From CATQHW01 sp965243545 (GTDB lineage: Bacteria; Spirochaetota; Spirochaetia; SZUA-6; Bin103): a DNA stretch of 64,000 bases. Under the pieces are notes generated by a model. That model did not search any database. It saw only the letters and a program-made list of their open reading frames with translations, and had not been told where the DNA came from. Location of the stretch: positions 3,844,001 to 3,908,000 of the forward strand of contig OZ251573.1 in the NCBI GenBank assembly GCA_965243545.1, in the 5' to 3' direction. Positions 32,978 to 40,900 of this stretch are shown in pieces (within the stretch, counting starts at the first letter, position 1; each line of letters starts with the position of its first letter). Made by a program: the position numbers and the translations under genes.

Positions 32978-34402
32978 TCAGATGTCGTAGTAGAGCTGGA
33001 ACTCCCACGGATGTGGCCGCAGGTCCATCGCCTGCACTTCGTTCTCCATCTTGTAGTCGATCCAGGTCTCGATCACGTCGTCGGTGAAGACGTCGCCCTT
33101 GGTCAGGAACTCATGATCTTCGGCCAGCTTGCCCAGCGCGTCGCGCAACGACGCCGGGGTCGTCGGCACTCTGGCCAGCTCCTCCGGCGGCAGGTCATAC
33201 AGGTCTCGGTCGAGCGGCTCGCCCGGGTCGGCCTTGGTCATGATGCCGTCGACGGCCGCCATCAGCAGCGCCGCGAACGCCAAGTACGGGTTGCAGGACG
33301 GATCGGGACAGCGGAACTCGGCGCGCTTCGCCTTGGGCGAGGTGAAGTACATGGGGATGCGCACCGCGGCGCTGCGGTTGCGCCGCGAGTAGGCCAGGTT
33401 GACCGGCGCCTCGTAGCCGGGGACCAGCCGCTTGTAACTGTTGGTCGTCGGGTTGGTGAGCCCCAGGAGCGCCGGCGCGTGGCGCAGGATGCCGCCGATG
33501 GCGTGCAGCGCCGTCTCCGACAGGCCGGCGTAGCCGTCGCCGGCGAACAGGTTGTCGTCGCCATTCCAGATCGACAGATGGGTGTGCATGCCGGTGCCGT
33601 TGTCGTTGAACAGCGGCTTGGGCATGAAGGTGGCGGTCTTGTTGTAGCGCCGCGCGGTGTTCTTGACCACGTACTTGTACTTCATCATCCGGTCGGCCAT
33701 CTCCACCATCGGCGCGAAGCGCATGTCGATCTCGCCCTGGCCGCCGGTCGCCACCTCGTGGTGCTGGGCTTCGACCGGCACGCCGATCTGCTCCATGATC
33801 ATCATCATCTCGCTGCGCAGATCGTGGAGGGAGTCGGTCGGCGGCACCGGGAAGTAGCCTTCCTTGTAGCGCGGCTTGTACCCCAGGTTCGGCTGCTCGT
33901 CATTGCCGGTGTTCCAGGCGCCCTCTTCGGAGTCGATGAAGAAGTACCCGGAGTGCTCGTTCTGGTCGTACCGGATGTCGTCGAAGACGAAGAATTCCGC
34001 CTCCGGCCCGAAGAACGCCGTGTCGCCGATGCCGGTCGACTGCAGGTACGACTCCGCCTTGCGGGCGATGTGGCGCGGGTCGCGGGTGTAGTCCTCTCCC
34101 GTGATCGGATCGCGTATGTCGGCGATGAGCACCAATGTCTTGCGAGCCATGAACGGATCGATGAAGCCGGTCACCGGGTCGGGCACGATCAACATGTCCG
34201 ACTCGTTGATCGACTGCCAGCCGCGGATGCTCGAACCGTCGAAGCCCAACCCGCCTTCGATGTCGTCCTCATCCAGCCGGTGCGCCGGCACCGAGAAGTG
34301 CTGCCAGATGCCGGGAAAATCGATGAAGCGGAGGTCGACGACCTCCACCTTCTCTTCCTTGATGAGCGCCAGTGCGTCCGACGCCGTCTTGAGTTCCTTC
34401 AT
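32978..34402 (-). CDS. glnA: Glutamine synthetase type I
   Basis: A 474-residue GSI that condenses glutamate and ammonia with ATP. It shows LRFIDFPGIWQHFSVP, GFDGSSIRGW, the metal-site strand FGPEAEFFVFD, HHEVATGGQGEIDMRF, NGTGMHTHLSIW and RNRSAAVRIP. The adenylylation site is kept: Tyr near 402 in DLYDLPPEE, so regulation by the neighbouring GlnE is expected. The start ATG 34402 follows GAGGAGG closely. The gene precedes glnE by 74 bases in the same direction, and the two probably form an operon. Confidence 0.95.
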   Translation of the reverse strand: MKELKTASDALALIKEEKVEVVDLRFIDFPGIWQHFSVPAHRLDEDDIEGGLGFDGSSIRGWQSINESDMLIVPDPVTGFIDPFMARKTLVLIADIRDPITGEDYTRDPRHIARKAESYLQSTGIGDTAFFGPEAEFFVFDDIRYDQNEHSGYFFIDSEEGAWNTGNDEQPNLGYKPRYKEGYFPVPPTDSLHDLRSEMMMIMEQIGVPVEAQHHEVATGGQGEIDMRFAPMVEMADRMMKYKYVVKNTARRYNKTATFMPKPLFNDNGTGMHTHLSIWNGDDNLFAGDGYAGLSETALHAIGGILRHAPALLGLTNPTTNSYKRLVPGYEAPVNLAYSRRNRSAAVRIPMYFTSPKAKRAEFRCPDPSCNPYLAFAALLMAAVDGIMTKADPGEPLDRDLYDLPPEELARVPTTPASLRDALGKLAEDHEFLTKGDVFTDDVIETWIDYKMENEVQAMDLRPHPWEFQLYYDI

Positions 34403-34422
34403 GAACCCTCCTCTCGCCGCGC

Positions 34423-34450
34423 ATGATACCAGGAATCGCGCCGGTTGCAA
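34423..34450 (-). promoter_or_regulatory. glnA: Sigma-70 promoter of glnA
   Basis: Minus strand TTGCAA (34450-34445), 16 bases, TATCAT (34428-34423), 20 bases before the ATG. The palindrome at 34501-34516 lies about 50 bases further upstream, a position suited to an activator. Confidence 0.55.
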
Positions 34451-34500
34451 GCGAGACCGGAACGCGCGGCGCCCTGCGACGGTGGTCGCCGCGCCGTATT

Positions 34501-34516
34501 CCTACCAAACGGTAGG
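34501..34516. promoter_or_regulatory. Palindrome CCTACC-N4-GGTAGG between glnA and ndk
   Basis: Perfect 6-bp inverted repeat with centre AAAC, the same core as the two sites upstream of amtB. It ends 8 bases before the ndk -35 box and could affect both divergent promoters. It is the best-conserved copy of the motif. Confidence 0.65.
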
Positions 34517-34524
34517 ACCGGCTT

Positions 34525-34553
34525 TTGGACGGCGCTGCGGTTCGTGGTATCGT
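34525..34553 (+). promoter_or_regulatory. ndk: Promoter of ndk
   Basis: TTGGAC (34525-34530), 17 bases, TATCGT (34548-34553). The -10 ends 9 bases before ATG 34563, so the transcript would carry almost no leader. Confidence 0.6.
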
Positions 34554-34562
34554 TCGGCGACC

Positions 34563-35000
34563 ATGAACCAGAATGACGACGCGGCATCCCGCCGCACCCT
34601 TGCCATCGTCAAGCCGGACGCCGTGGCCGCCGGCCACACCGGCGCCATCGTCGAGATGATCGAGCAGGACCGGTTTGCGATCCGCGCCCTGCGCATGACC
34701 CGGCTGTCGGCCGCGCAGGCGCGCGCCTTCTACGCCGTGCACGCCGAACGGCCCTTCTACGACAGCCTGGTGGCGTTCATGACCTCCGGGCCGGTCGTGG
34801 TGGCGGCGCTGGAGCGGGACGACGCGGTGGCCGCCTGGCGCCGGCTGATGGGCGCCACCGATCCGGCGCAGGCGGAACCGGGCACGGTTCGAGCCCGCTT
34901 CGGCAGCTCGATCGAACGCAACTCCACGCACGGGTCGGATTCCCCTGCGAACGCCGCCGCCGAGGTGCGCTTCTTCTTCGCCGAGGCCGACCTGCTCTGA
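34563..35000 (+). CDS. ndk: Nucleoside diphosphate kinase
   Basis: A 145-residue enzyme that balances NTP pools by phosphate transfer through a phospho-His. The active site is NSTHGSDS with His123, the N-terminus reads TLAIVKPDAV, and MTSGPVVVAALERDDAV and ATDPAQAEPGTVRARF follow in the usual order. ATG 34563 fits the family N-terminus and the promoter position. The stop overlaps the next gene's ATG (TGATG). Confidence 0.95.
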   Translation: MNQNDDAASRRTLAIVKPDAVAAGHTGAIVEMIEQDRFAIRALRMTRLSAAQARAFYAVHAERPFYDSLVAFMTSGPVVVAALERDDAVAAWRRLMGATDPAQAEPGTVRARFGSSIERNSTHGSDSPANAAAEVRFFFAEADLL

Positions 35001-35662
35001 TGGCGCGGCACCGTCAATCGGCGCCCGTCCCGTCCGCGCCCGCCCGGCCGCCTGCCGGACCGGCCGCGCGCCGGGCGGCGCTCGCCTGCGGCGTCGACCT
35101 GCGGCGCACCGCCGGCAGCGGCCGCCGCGGGCGCGTCACGGTCGAGGACGTAATGCGGACTGCGGCGCGGCCAGCGGGGCGGGCGCCGGCGGACCGGGCG
35201 CCGGTGACCGCCTGCGCCGACGTCACCGGCCTGCTCGACCGGCTCCCCGCGCTGGCGGCGGCGAGCGGACAGGACGCCGCGCCGCTCACCCCGATGCTGA
35301 TCAAGGCGGCGGCCGCCGCCCTGCGCGCGACTCCGGGGTTGGCGCCGTTGTCGATCGCCGCGGGGGCCGAACGGTGGACGCTGGCGGACAGCGGGGCGGT
35401 CGCCGGCCTCGGCATGTCCGCCCTTACGCAAGCGGCGGCCGCCGCGCGGTTTACGGCGCCGCCGGCCGGCGTCCCGGCCCGGGCCGGAGCGGCGTTGCGG
35501 TTGGACGGTCCGGTGACCGGCGCCGCGTATCGGGACGGCGCCGTCCGCGCCCGCGCGCATCTGCGCCTGACTCTGGAAGGATCGGACGACGTCACATCCG
35601 CGCCGTTCCTGCGCACCCTGGTCCGGCTCTTGGAGACGCCCTTTCTGCTGCTGGCGTCGTAA
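35000..35662 (+). CDS. Degenerate E2-like protein (peripheral-subunit-binding domain plus CAT-like domain)
   Basis: A 220-residue protein. Residues 20-51 (AARRAALACGVDLRRTAGSGRRGRVTVEDV) are an E3/E1-binding domain of 2-oxoacid dehydrogenase acyltransferases. The rest resembles a shortened acyltransferase domain (LTPMLIKAAAAALRATPGLAP, then RAHLRLTLEGSD and FLRTLVRLLETPFLLL). The catalytic HxxxDG of E2 is replaced by EGSDDVTS and there is no lipoyl domain. It may be a structural or regulatory relic. It is coupled to ndk by a one-base overlap. No E1 or E3 genes are nearby. Confidence 0.65.
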   Translation: MARHRQSAPVPSAPARPPAGPAARRAALACGVDLRRTAGSGRRGRVTVEDVMRTAARPAGRAPADRAPVTACADVTGLLDRLPALAAASGQDAAPLTPMLIKAAAAALRATPGLAPLSIAAGAERWTLADSGAVAGLGMSALTQAAAAARFTAPPAGVPARAGAALRLDGPVTGAAYRDGAVRARAHLRLTLEGSDDVTSAPFLRTLVRLLETPFLLLAS

Positions 35663-35743
35663 ACCGCCGGCTGCCGGCATGAGCTGGGGTGTTGCCGTGC
35701 GGCCGGCGGCGCGATACGATGTGCTCGGTACGGGGACTTTGTG

Positions 35744-36673
35744 ATGGCGACGACACTCGTGGAGCGCGTGCAGGCGGTCGAAGAACGGACCTACGACATT
35801 GAGACGAGCCTTGCCCGCCTCATCGCGGCGAATGAAGAAGCGGCCAGAGAACGCAAGGAAGCCGACAGAAAACACGAAGAGTGGCGCCAATCGATGGAAC
35901 AGGCAGCTGAGGAAGCGGCCAGAGAACGCAAGGAAGCCGACAGAAAACACGAAGAGTGGCGCCAATCGATGGAACAGGCAGCTGAGGAAGCGGCCAGAGA
36001 ACGCAAGGAAGCGGCCAGAGAACGCAAGGAAGCCGACAGAAAACACAAGGAGTGGCGCCAATCGATGAAACGTGCCGCTGAGGAAGCGGCCAGAGAGCGC
36101 CAAGAAGCCGACAGAAAACACGAAGAGTGGCGCCAATCGATGGAACAGGCGGCCGACAGGAGAGACCGCGCATTTGAGAAGGACCGCCAGGAACGGCTTG
36201 CCAACCAGCGCGACATGAACAAGCGCTGGGGCGACTTGGCCAACAAGTGGGGCACCGTCGTCGAAGACATCGTCGCTCCCAGCGTCCGCCGCATGGCGCT
36301 CGAGGTGTTCGGCTGCGGTGAGCTGGTGTTCTTCTCTCCGCGCGTGACCCGCGTCCATAGCGACGACCGCTCACGGCAACGGGAGTTCGACGCGATCTAC
36401 GTCGGTACGAAAGGCGTCCTGCTCAATGAGACCAAGTCGTCCCCGCGCTCAAAAGACGTCCAGTCGTTCGTCCGGTTCCTGCGGAGCGAAGAGTTCGTCC
36501 TCTACTTTCCCGAATGCCGGGGCCTGCCGGTGGTGCCGGTCTTTTCCGCGCTCAGCATTCCCGACGACATGGTGACCAATCTCACGCGCCACGGCATCTA
36601 CGCGCTGGCGATGGGCGAATACGCCATGCAGGTGGTCAACCTGGAGGCCGTGCGCAACCGCCGCGCCACCTGA
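35744..36673 (+). CDS. Coiled-coil protein with PD-(D/E)xK-like C-terminal domain (DUF3782-type)
   Basis: 309 residues. Residues 25-150 contain four near-identical 26-residue highly charged units (core EAARERKEADRKHEEWRQSM) predicting a long coiled coil. The C-terminal 150 residues have a nuclease-fold arrangement: a helix with VVEDIVAPSVRRMALEVFG, then REFDAIYVGTKGVLLNETKSS, where D and E-x-K could be the catalytic residues. Proteins of this type are widespread and uncharacterised in bacteria with many repeats. ATG 35744 is preferred over the GTG just before it. A possible promoter TTGCCG-17-TACGAT lies at 35692-35720. Confidence 0.7.
   Translation: MATTLVERVQAVEERTYDIETSLARLIAANEEAARERKEADRKHEEWRQSMEQAAEEAARERKEADRKHEEWRQSMEQAAEEAARERKEAARERKEADRKHKEWRQSMKRAAEEAARERQEADRKHEEWRQSMEQAADRRDRAFEKDRQERLANQRDMNKRWGDLANKWGTVVEDIVAPSVRRMALEVFGCGELVFFSPRVTRVHSDDRSRQREFDAIYVGTKGVLLNETKSSPRSKDVQSFVRFLRSEEFVLYFPECRGLPVVPVFSALSIPDDMVTNLTRHGIYALAMGEYAMQVVNLEAVRNRRAT
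35839..36150 (+). repeat. 78-bp tandem repeats encoding a coiled coil
   Basis: Four copies of a unit around GAAGCGGCCAGAGAACGCAA, the first two nearly identical and the third carrying a short internal duplication (AARERKEAARERKE). Base composition is A-richer than neighbouring genes. Confidence 0.85.
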
Positions 36674-36681
36674 CGGAACGT

Positions 36682-37548
36682 CTACGCGACCGCCTCGTAC
36701 CCGGGACGCGCCAAGGTGTAGCGCAGCAGTGACGCCAAGTGCTCGGTGGCCGTGCCCGGCTCGAACCGGTCGAGCTCGGCGCGCGCCTGCGCGGCGCTCC
36801 GTCGCGCGCGGTCGGGCAGCGCCGCGCGGTCGCCGTAGATGGCGTCGCCGTCCAGATAGTCGTCGATGAGCTGGAACACGGTGCCGAACGCGCGGCCGAA
36901 GCGGGCGTAGGCGGCCGCCCGGTCCGGGCCGACGCCGGCGACCAGTGCGCCGCCGTAGCAGCAGCCGGACATCAGACCGGCGGTCTTGGAGTCGATCACG
37001 TCGTGGTAGAGCCGTTCGCGCACCGGCATCTCACCCCGCAAGGCCCCTTGCTGCACCATTTCGCCCAGGCACATGTCGCGGGTGATGGCGCAGAACCGCT
37101 CGAACAACGCCACCCGCACCGAGTCGGCCACCGGCAGCCCGGCGATGATGGTGAAGAACTGCGCGTACAGCACGTCGCCGATCAACACCGCCATCTGGGT
37201 GCCGAACCGCTTGTGCACGGCGACCCGCTCGCGCCGCACGTCGGCCCGATCGATGATGTCGTCGTGGACCAGCGACGCCGAATGGAGCAGCTCGGTCGCC
37301 GCCGCCAGCCGGATCACCGCCGGGGAGGCGGCCGCGGCGCCGGACGAACGCGCCGCCAACAGCACCAGAACCGGCCGCAACAGCTTGCCCCGCACCGAAC
37401 CGAGCTGTTCGATCAGCGCCCGCAACGGCGCGCACTCGCCGGCCAGCTCCCGGCGCCCGGCGATCACGGATGCGATCTGCCGGTCGAGCTCGACGCCGGT
37501 CGCGTCCAGGTCGGCGCGCAACGCGGCGTAGATGCCCTTGAGGATCAT
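36682..37548 (-). CDS. Polyprenyl diphosphate synthase
   Basis: A 288-residue trans-isoprenyl synthase. The first Asp-rich motif is DDIID (96-100, in LVHDDIIDRADVRR), the second DDYLD (in FQLIDDYLDGD), and GKLLRPVLVLLAA is the substrate-binding helix start. The residues before the first motif are small, as in long-chain synthases, so the product may be the quinone side chain. The gene starts 23 bases after nqrF stops, in the same direction, so it probably belongs to the nqr transcript and supports the quinone pool that Na+-NQR reduces. That link is inference. Confidence 0.82.
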   Translation of the reverse strand: MILKGIYAALRADLDATGVELDRQIASVIAGRRELAGECAPLRALIEQLGSVRGKLLRPVLVLLAARSSGAAAASPAVIRLAAATELLHSASLVHDDIIDRADVRRERVAVHKRFGTQMAVLIGDVLYAQFFTIIAGLPVADSVRVALFERFCAITRDMCLGEMVQQGALRGEMPVRERLYHDVIDSKTAGLMSGCCYGGALVAGVGPDRAAAYARFGRAFGTVFQLIDDYLDGDAIYGDRAALPDRARRSAAQARAELDRFEPGTATEHLASLLRYTLARPGYEAVA

Positions 37549-37571
37549 CGCAGCGTCATGGACCGGAACCG

Positions 37572-38807
37572 CTAGAACTCGTCGAAGCGGATCATCTCCG
37601 GCTCGACGCCCAGGTCGTCCAGCATCTTGCGTACGGCATTGAGCATCATCGGAGGGCCGCACAGGTAGTACTCCACGTCCTCCGGCGCGTCGTGATCGTT
37701 CAGATACTCGTCGAGCACCACCTGATGGATGAAGCCGACCGGTCCGTCCCAGTTGTCTTCCGGCAACGGCTCCGACAGAGCTATGTGGAAGCTGAAGTTC
37801 GGGAACTCCTTTTCGATCTTGCGGAAGTGGTCCTCATAGAAGATCTCGCGCCGCGAACGCGCCCCGTACCAGTAGCTCACCTTGCGGCCGGTCTTGAGCG
37901 TGTGGAACAGGTGGAAGATGTGTGACCGCAACGGCGCCATGCCGGCCCCGCCGCCGATGTAGCACATCTCCCGGTCGGTCTCCTGCATGAAGAACTCGCC
38001 GTACGGCCCGGAGATGGTGACCGTATCGCCCACCTTGCGGCTGTAGACGTAACTGGAGGCGACGCCCGGCATGACCGGCGTGAACGCGCGCTTCTCGCGG
38101 TCGACCGGCGGCGTGGCGATGCGGATGTTGAGCATGACGATGTTGCCCTCCGCCGGATGGTTGGCCATCGAGTACGCCCGCGACACCGTCTCCGCGTTGC
38201 TGGTGCGCAGGTCCAGGACGCCGAGCTGCGTCCACTCTTCCAGAAACTCCTCCTCGACGCCGAAGTCCTTGAAGTCGGCGTCGAACGGGGGCACCTCGAT
38301 CTGGATGTAGCCGCCGGACTGGAAGTTGAGATCCTCGCCCTCCGGCAACTGCAGGGTGAACTCGCGGATGTAGGTCGCCACGCTCTTGTTGCCGATCACC
38401 CGGCACTCCCACTTGTTGATGGAGAAGACCTCGTCCGGGACCACGATCTCCATGTCCTCGCGGACCTTCACCTGACACGACAGGCGCCAGTTCTCCTTCG
38501 ACTCGCGGTAGTTGATGTGGGTCAGCTCGGTCGGCGCTATGTCGCCCCCGCCGGCGGTCACCTGACACTTGCACACGCCGCAGGTGCCGCCGCCGCCGCA
38601 CGCCGACGGCAACATCACGCCGGCGCCCGACAGCGTCGCCAGCAGGGTGTCGCCCGCGTCGGTCTCGATCGCCTTGCCGGCGTCGCCGTTGATGGTGATC
38701 TTGACCTTTCCCTTCGGCTTGAGCCGGGTCTCCGCCGCCATCAGCGCCAGAGTCAGCGCGACGATGACGACCGGAAATACTATGACGCTGCCGATTACCA
38801 CTGCCAC
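37572..38807 (-). CDS. nqrF: Na+-translocating NADH:quinone reductase subunit F
   Basis: A 411-residue subunit that accepts electrons from NADH. It has an N-terminal membrane helix (6-24), a 2Fe-2S domain with the Cys cluster motif ACGGGGTCGVCKCQ and a later Cys (LSCQV), then FAD-binding RAYSMANHPAEG and the NADH-binding GGGAGMAPLRSH plus the terminal CGPPMM motif. Length and order match NqrF. It is the last subunit gene of the operon. Confidence 0.96.
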   Translation of the reverse strand: MAVVIGSVIVFPVVIVALTLALMAAETRLKPKGKVKITINGDAGKAIETDAGDTLLATLSGAGVMLPSACGGGGTCGVCKCQVTAGGGDIAPTELTHINYRESKENWRLSCQVKVREDMEIVVPDEVFSINKWECRVIGNKSVATYIREFTLQLPEGEDLNFQSGGYIQIEVPPFDADFKDFGVEEEFLEEWTQLGVLDLRTSNAETVSRAYSMANHPAEGNIVMLNIRIATPPVDREKRAFTPVMPGVASSYVYSRKVGDTVTISGPYGEFFMQETDREMCYIGGGAGMAPLRSHIFHLFHTLKTGRKVSYWYGARSRREIFYEDHFRKIEKEFPNFSFHIALSEPLPEDNWDGPVGFIHQVVLDEYLNDHDAPEDVEYYLCGPPMMLNAVRKMLDDLGVEPEMIRFDEF

Positions 38808-38848
38808 GGCGGTTCCTCCCGTCCGAGTCTATGCGTGCGCGTTCGCCG

Positions 38849-39460
38849 CTACAGCGTGATGCCGGAGAAGCTCATGAACGCCACCGACATCAGCCCGGTC
38901 AACAACATGGTCATGCCGAGCCCGCGCAGAGCCGGCGGTACGTTGGAGTAGCGGATCTTCTCCCGAATCGCGGCCAAGGCGACGATCGCCAGCATCCAGC
39001 CGACCCCGGATCCCAACCCGAACACGGTCGACTCCAGGAAGGTGTACTTGCGCTCCACCAGGAACAGCGATCCTCCCAGGATCGAGCAGTTGACCGTGAT
39101 CAGCGGCAGGTAGATGCCGAGCGCCGTGTACAGCGCCGTCGAAGTCTTCTCGATCACCATCTCGACCAGCTGGACCATCACCGCGATTACGGCGATGAAC
39201 GCCACGTAGTTGAGGAAGCTGAGGTCGACGTCCGCCATCTGCGGGCTGAACCAGCCGAGCGCGCCGTCCTTGAGCAGATACTCGTGCACGGCCCAGTTGA
39301 TCGGCGCGGTGATGCCGAGCACGAAGATGACCGCGAAGCCGAGCCCGACGGCGGTCTTCACCTGCTTGGAGACCGCCAGGAACGAACACATGCCCAGAAA
39401 GAACGCGAGCAGGATGTTCTCTATGAAGATGGCCCGGACGGCCAGGTTGATCAGCGCCAT
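38849..39460 (-). CDS. nqrE: Na+-NQR subunit E
   Basis: A 203-residue membrane protein with six helices. Conserved features are the N-terminal ENILLAFFLGMCSFLAVSKQV and the central NCSILGGSLFLVE, whose Cys residues hold an inter-membrane iron centre with NqrD. It is homologous to RnfA. The gene starts 4 bases after the nqrD stop. Confidence 0.95.
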   Translation of the reverse strand: MALINLAVRAIFIENILLAFFLGMCSFLAVSKQVKTAVGLGFAVIFVLGITAPINWAVHEYLLKDGALGWFSPQMADVDLSFLNYVAFIAVIAVMVQLVEMVIEKTSTALYTALGIYLPLITVNCSILGGSLFLVERKYTFLESTVFGLGSGVGWMLAIVALAAIREKIRYSNVPPALRGLGMTMLLTGLMSVAFMSFSGITL

Positions 39461-39464
39461 CCGG

Positions 39465-40136
39465 CTACTCCTCCACCTTCTTCTTGGAGATCAGTCGCTG
39501 CACCCAGATCAGCAGCCCGAGCAGGAAGAACGCCCCCGGCGGCAGCGCCATCAACCCGTTGTTCACGAACCCGGAGTCGTACAGCGCCTGCGGCACCACC
39601 TGCACGCCGTAGATGTTGCCGGCGCCGAGCAGCTCGCGGAAGAAGCCGACGATCACGATCACCGCCGCGTAGCCGAGCCCGTTGCCGAGCCCGTCCATGA
39701 GCGACGGCCACGGCCGGTTGGCCATTGCGAACGCCTCCAGCCGGCCCATGATGATGCAGTTGGTGATGATCAGGCCGACGAACACGGACAGCTGCCGCGA
39801 CACGTCGTAGGCGTACGCCTTCAACACCTGGTCGACCAGGATCACCAGCGACGCGACGACCGTCATCTCCACGATGATGCGGACGTTGTTGGGGATCAGC
39901 TTGCGCAGCACCGAGATGATCAGGTTGGCGGCCACCACCACGAAGGTGACGGAGATGCCCATGACCACCGACGGGTTGAGCTGCGTGGTGACCGCCAGCG
40001 CGGAGCAGATGCCCAACACCTGCGTGGCGATCGGGTTGTCGTCTATCAGCGGGTCGCGGAACGCTTTGCGGTTCCGTACCGAAAACAGCGGTTCGCGCGC
40101 TACGCTGGTCCCTTGAGCGACGGCGGCGTCAGCCAT
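39465..40136 (-). CDS. nqrD: Na+-NQR subunit D
   Basis: A 223-residue membrane subunit, homologous to RnfE, with six helices. It shows NPVVMG-like (NPSVVMGISVTFVVVAANLIIS), the Cys-containing LIITNCIIMGRLEAFAM and a Lys-rich end. Together with NqrE it shares an iron centre in the membrane and is part of the sodium pathway. Confidence 0.95.
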   Translation of the reverse strand: MADAAVAQGTSVAREPLFSVRNRKAFRDPLIDDNPIATQVLGICSALAVTTQLNPSVVMGISVTFVVVAANLIISVLRKLIPNNVRIIVEMTVVASLVILVDQVLKAYAYDVSRQLSVFVGLIITNCIIMGRLEAFAMANRPWPSLMDGLGNGLGYAAVIVIVGFFRELLGAGNIYGVQVVPQALYDSGFVNNGLMALPPGAFFLLGLLIWVQRLISKKKVEE

Positions 40137-40165
40137 CGGTCCCTCCTCCTGTCATCTCCGACTCC

Positions 40166-40900
40166 TCATCGTTCGGCACGAACCCTGCGGAAGTAAGGTT
40201 CGTACAAGGCGACTTTCGTTTCAAGCAGGTTGCTCACCCCGCGGCCGGTCACGGTGGCGCCGCTGATGCCGTCGACGTAGTACTGCCGCTCGCCGGCCGG
40301 GATGCGGTCCTCCACCTTTCCCTTGACCACGCGGATCGTGCGCAACGCGCCCCGTTCGTAGATCTTCTTGCCGACGAAGTTGTCCTGAAACCACGCCTGC
40401 TCGATCTCGGCGCCGAGTCCGGGCGTCTCCCCGTGCTGGTAGAAGGTCATGCCGCGCACCGTCTCCAGGTCGGCTTCCAGCGCCAGGTAGCCGTACAGCG
40501 TCGACCACAACCCCTTGCCGAAGACGGGAATGGCGTAGGCGCTCGGCGCGCCGCCGGAGTCGACCACGAACACGGGGTAGCGCTGCCCGGTCGCGTCGGG
40601 ATTCTGCAGCTCCACCTCCAGGTCGAGCGATTCGCCGGCGACCCCTTCGACCACGGCGCCGTCGCGGTCGACGGCGAAGCTGCGCACCGAATCGACGTAC
40701 ATGGCGTCGATCTCGGTCAGCTCGACGTCGGCGTCGCGGTCGAGCAGGCCGACCGCGATCAGGATGTTGCGCTTGACGTTCACCTCTGCGTTGAACTGCT
40801 GCCGGTCGCGCATGGCGCTGGCCGCCAGCGACAGCACCAGCCCGAAGACTATGGTGATCGCCAGCACGAAGACGATGCTGTAGGGCTTACTGTGCTGCAC
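40166..40900 (-). CDS. nqrC: Na+-NQR subunit C, FMN-carrying
   Basis: A 244-residue subunit with one N-terminal membrane helix (8-28) and a periplasmic FMN-binding domain. The flavinylation motif DGISGAT (210-216) is intact, Thr216 being the expected covalent FMN site. The transferase ApbE that attaches FMN is not in this window. The start overlaps the end of nqrB by 14 bases. Confidence 0.95.
   Translation of the reverse strand: MQHSKPYSIVFVLAITIVFGLVLSLAASAMRDRQQFNAEVNVKRNILIAVGLLDRDADVELTEIDAMYVDSVRSFAVDRDGAVVEGVAGESLDLEVELQNPDATGQRYPVFVVDSGGAPSAYAIPVFGKGLWSTLYGYLALEADLETVRGMTFYQHGETPGLGAEIEQAWFQDNFVGKKIYERGALRTIRVVKGKVEDRIPAGERQYYVDGISGATVTGRGVSNLLETKVALYEPYFRRVRAER

Noticed and set aside
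29100..32990. 1296-codon open frame opposite glnE
   Set aside because: Mirror frame caused by high GC at third codon positions. Its translation is low-complexity and unlike any family, while the minus strand encodes clear GlnE domains. The same holds for long frames opposite clpB (43447-46083), the LysM gene (19213-21486), the transposases (3315-5111, 6718-8331), and the sulfatase/permease region (12975-15209, 14594-16183).
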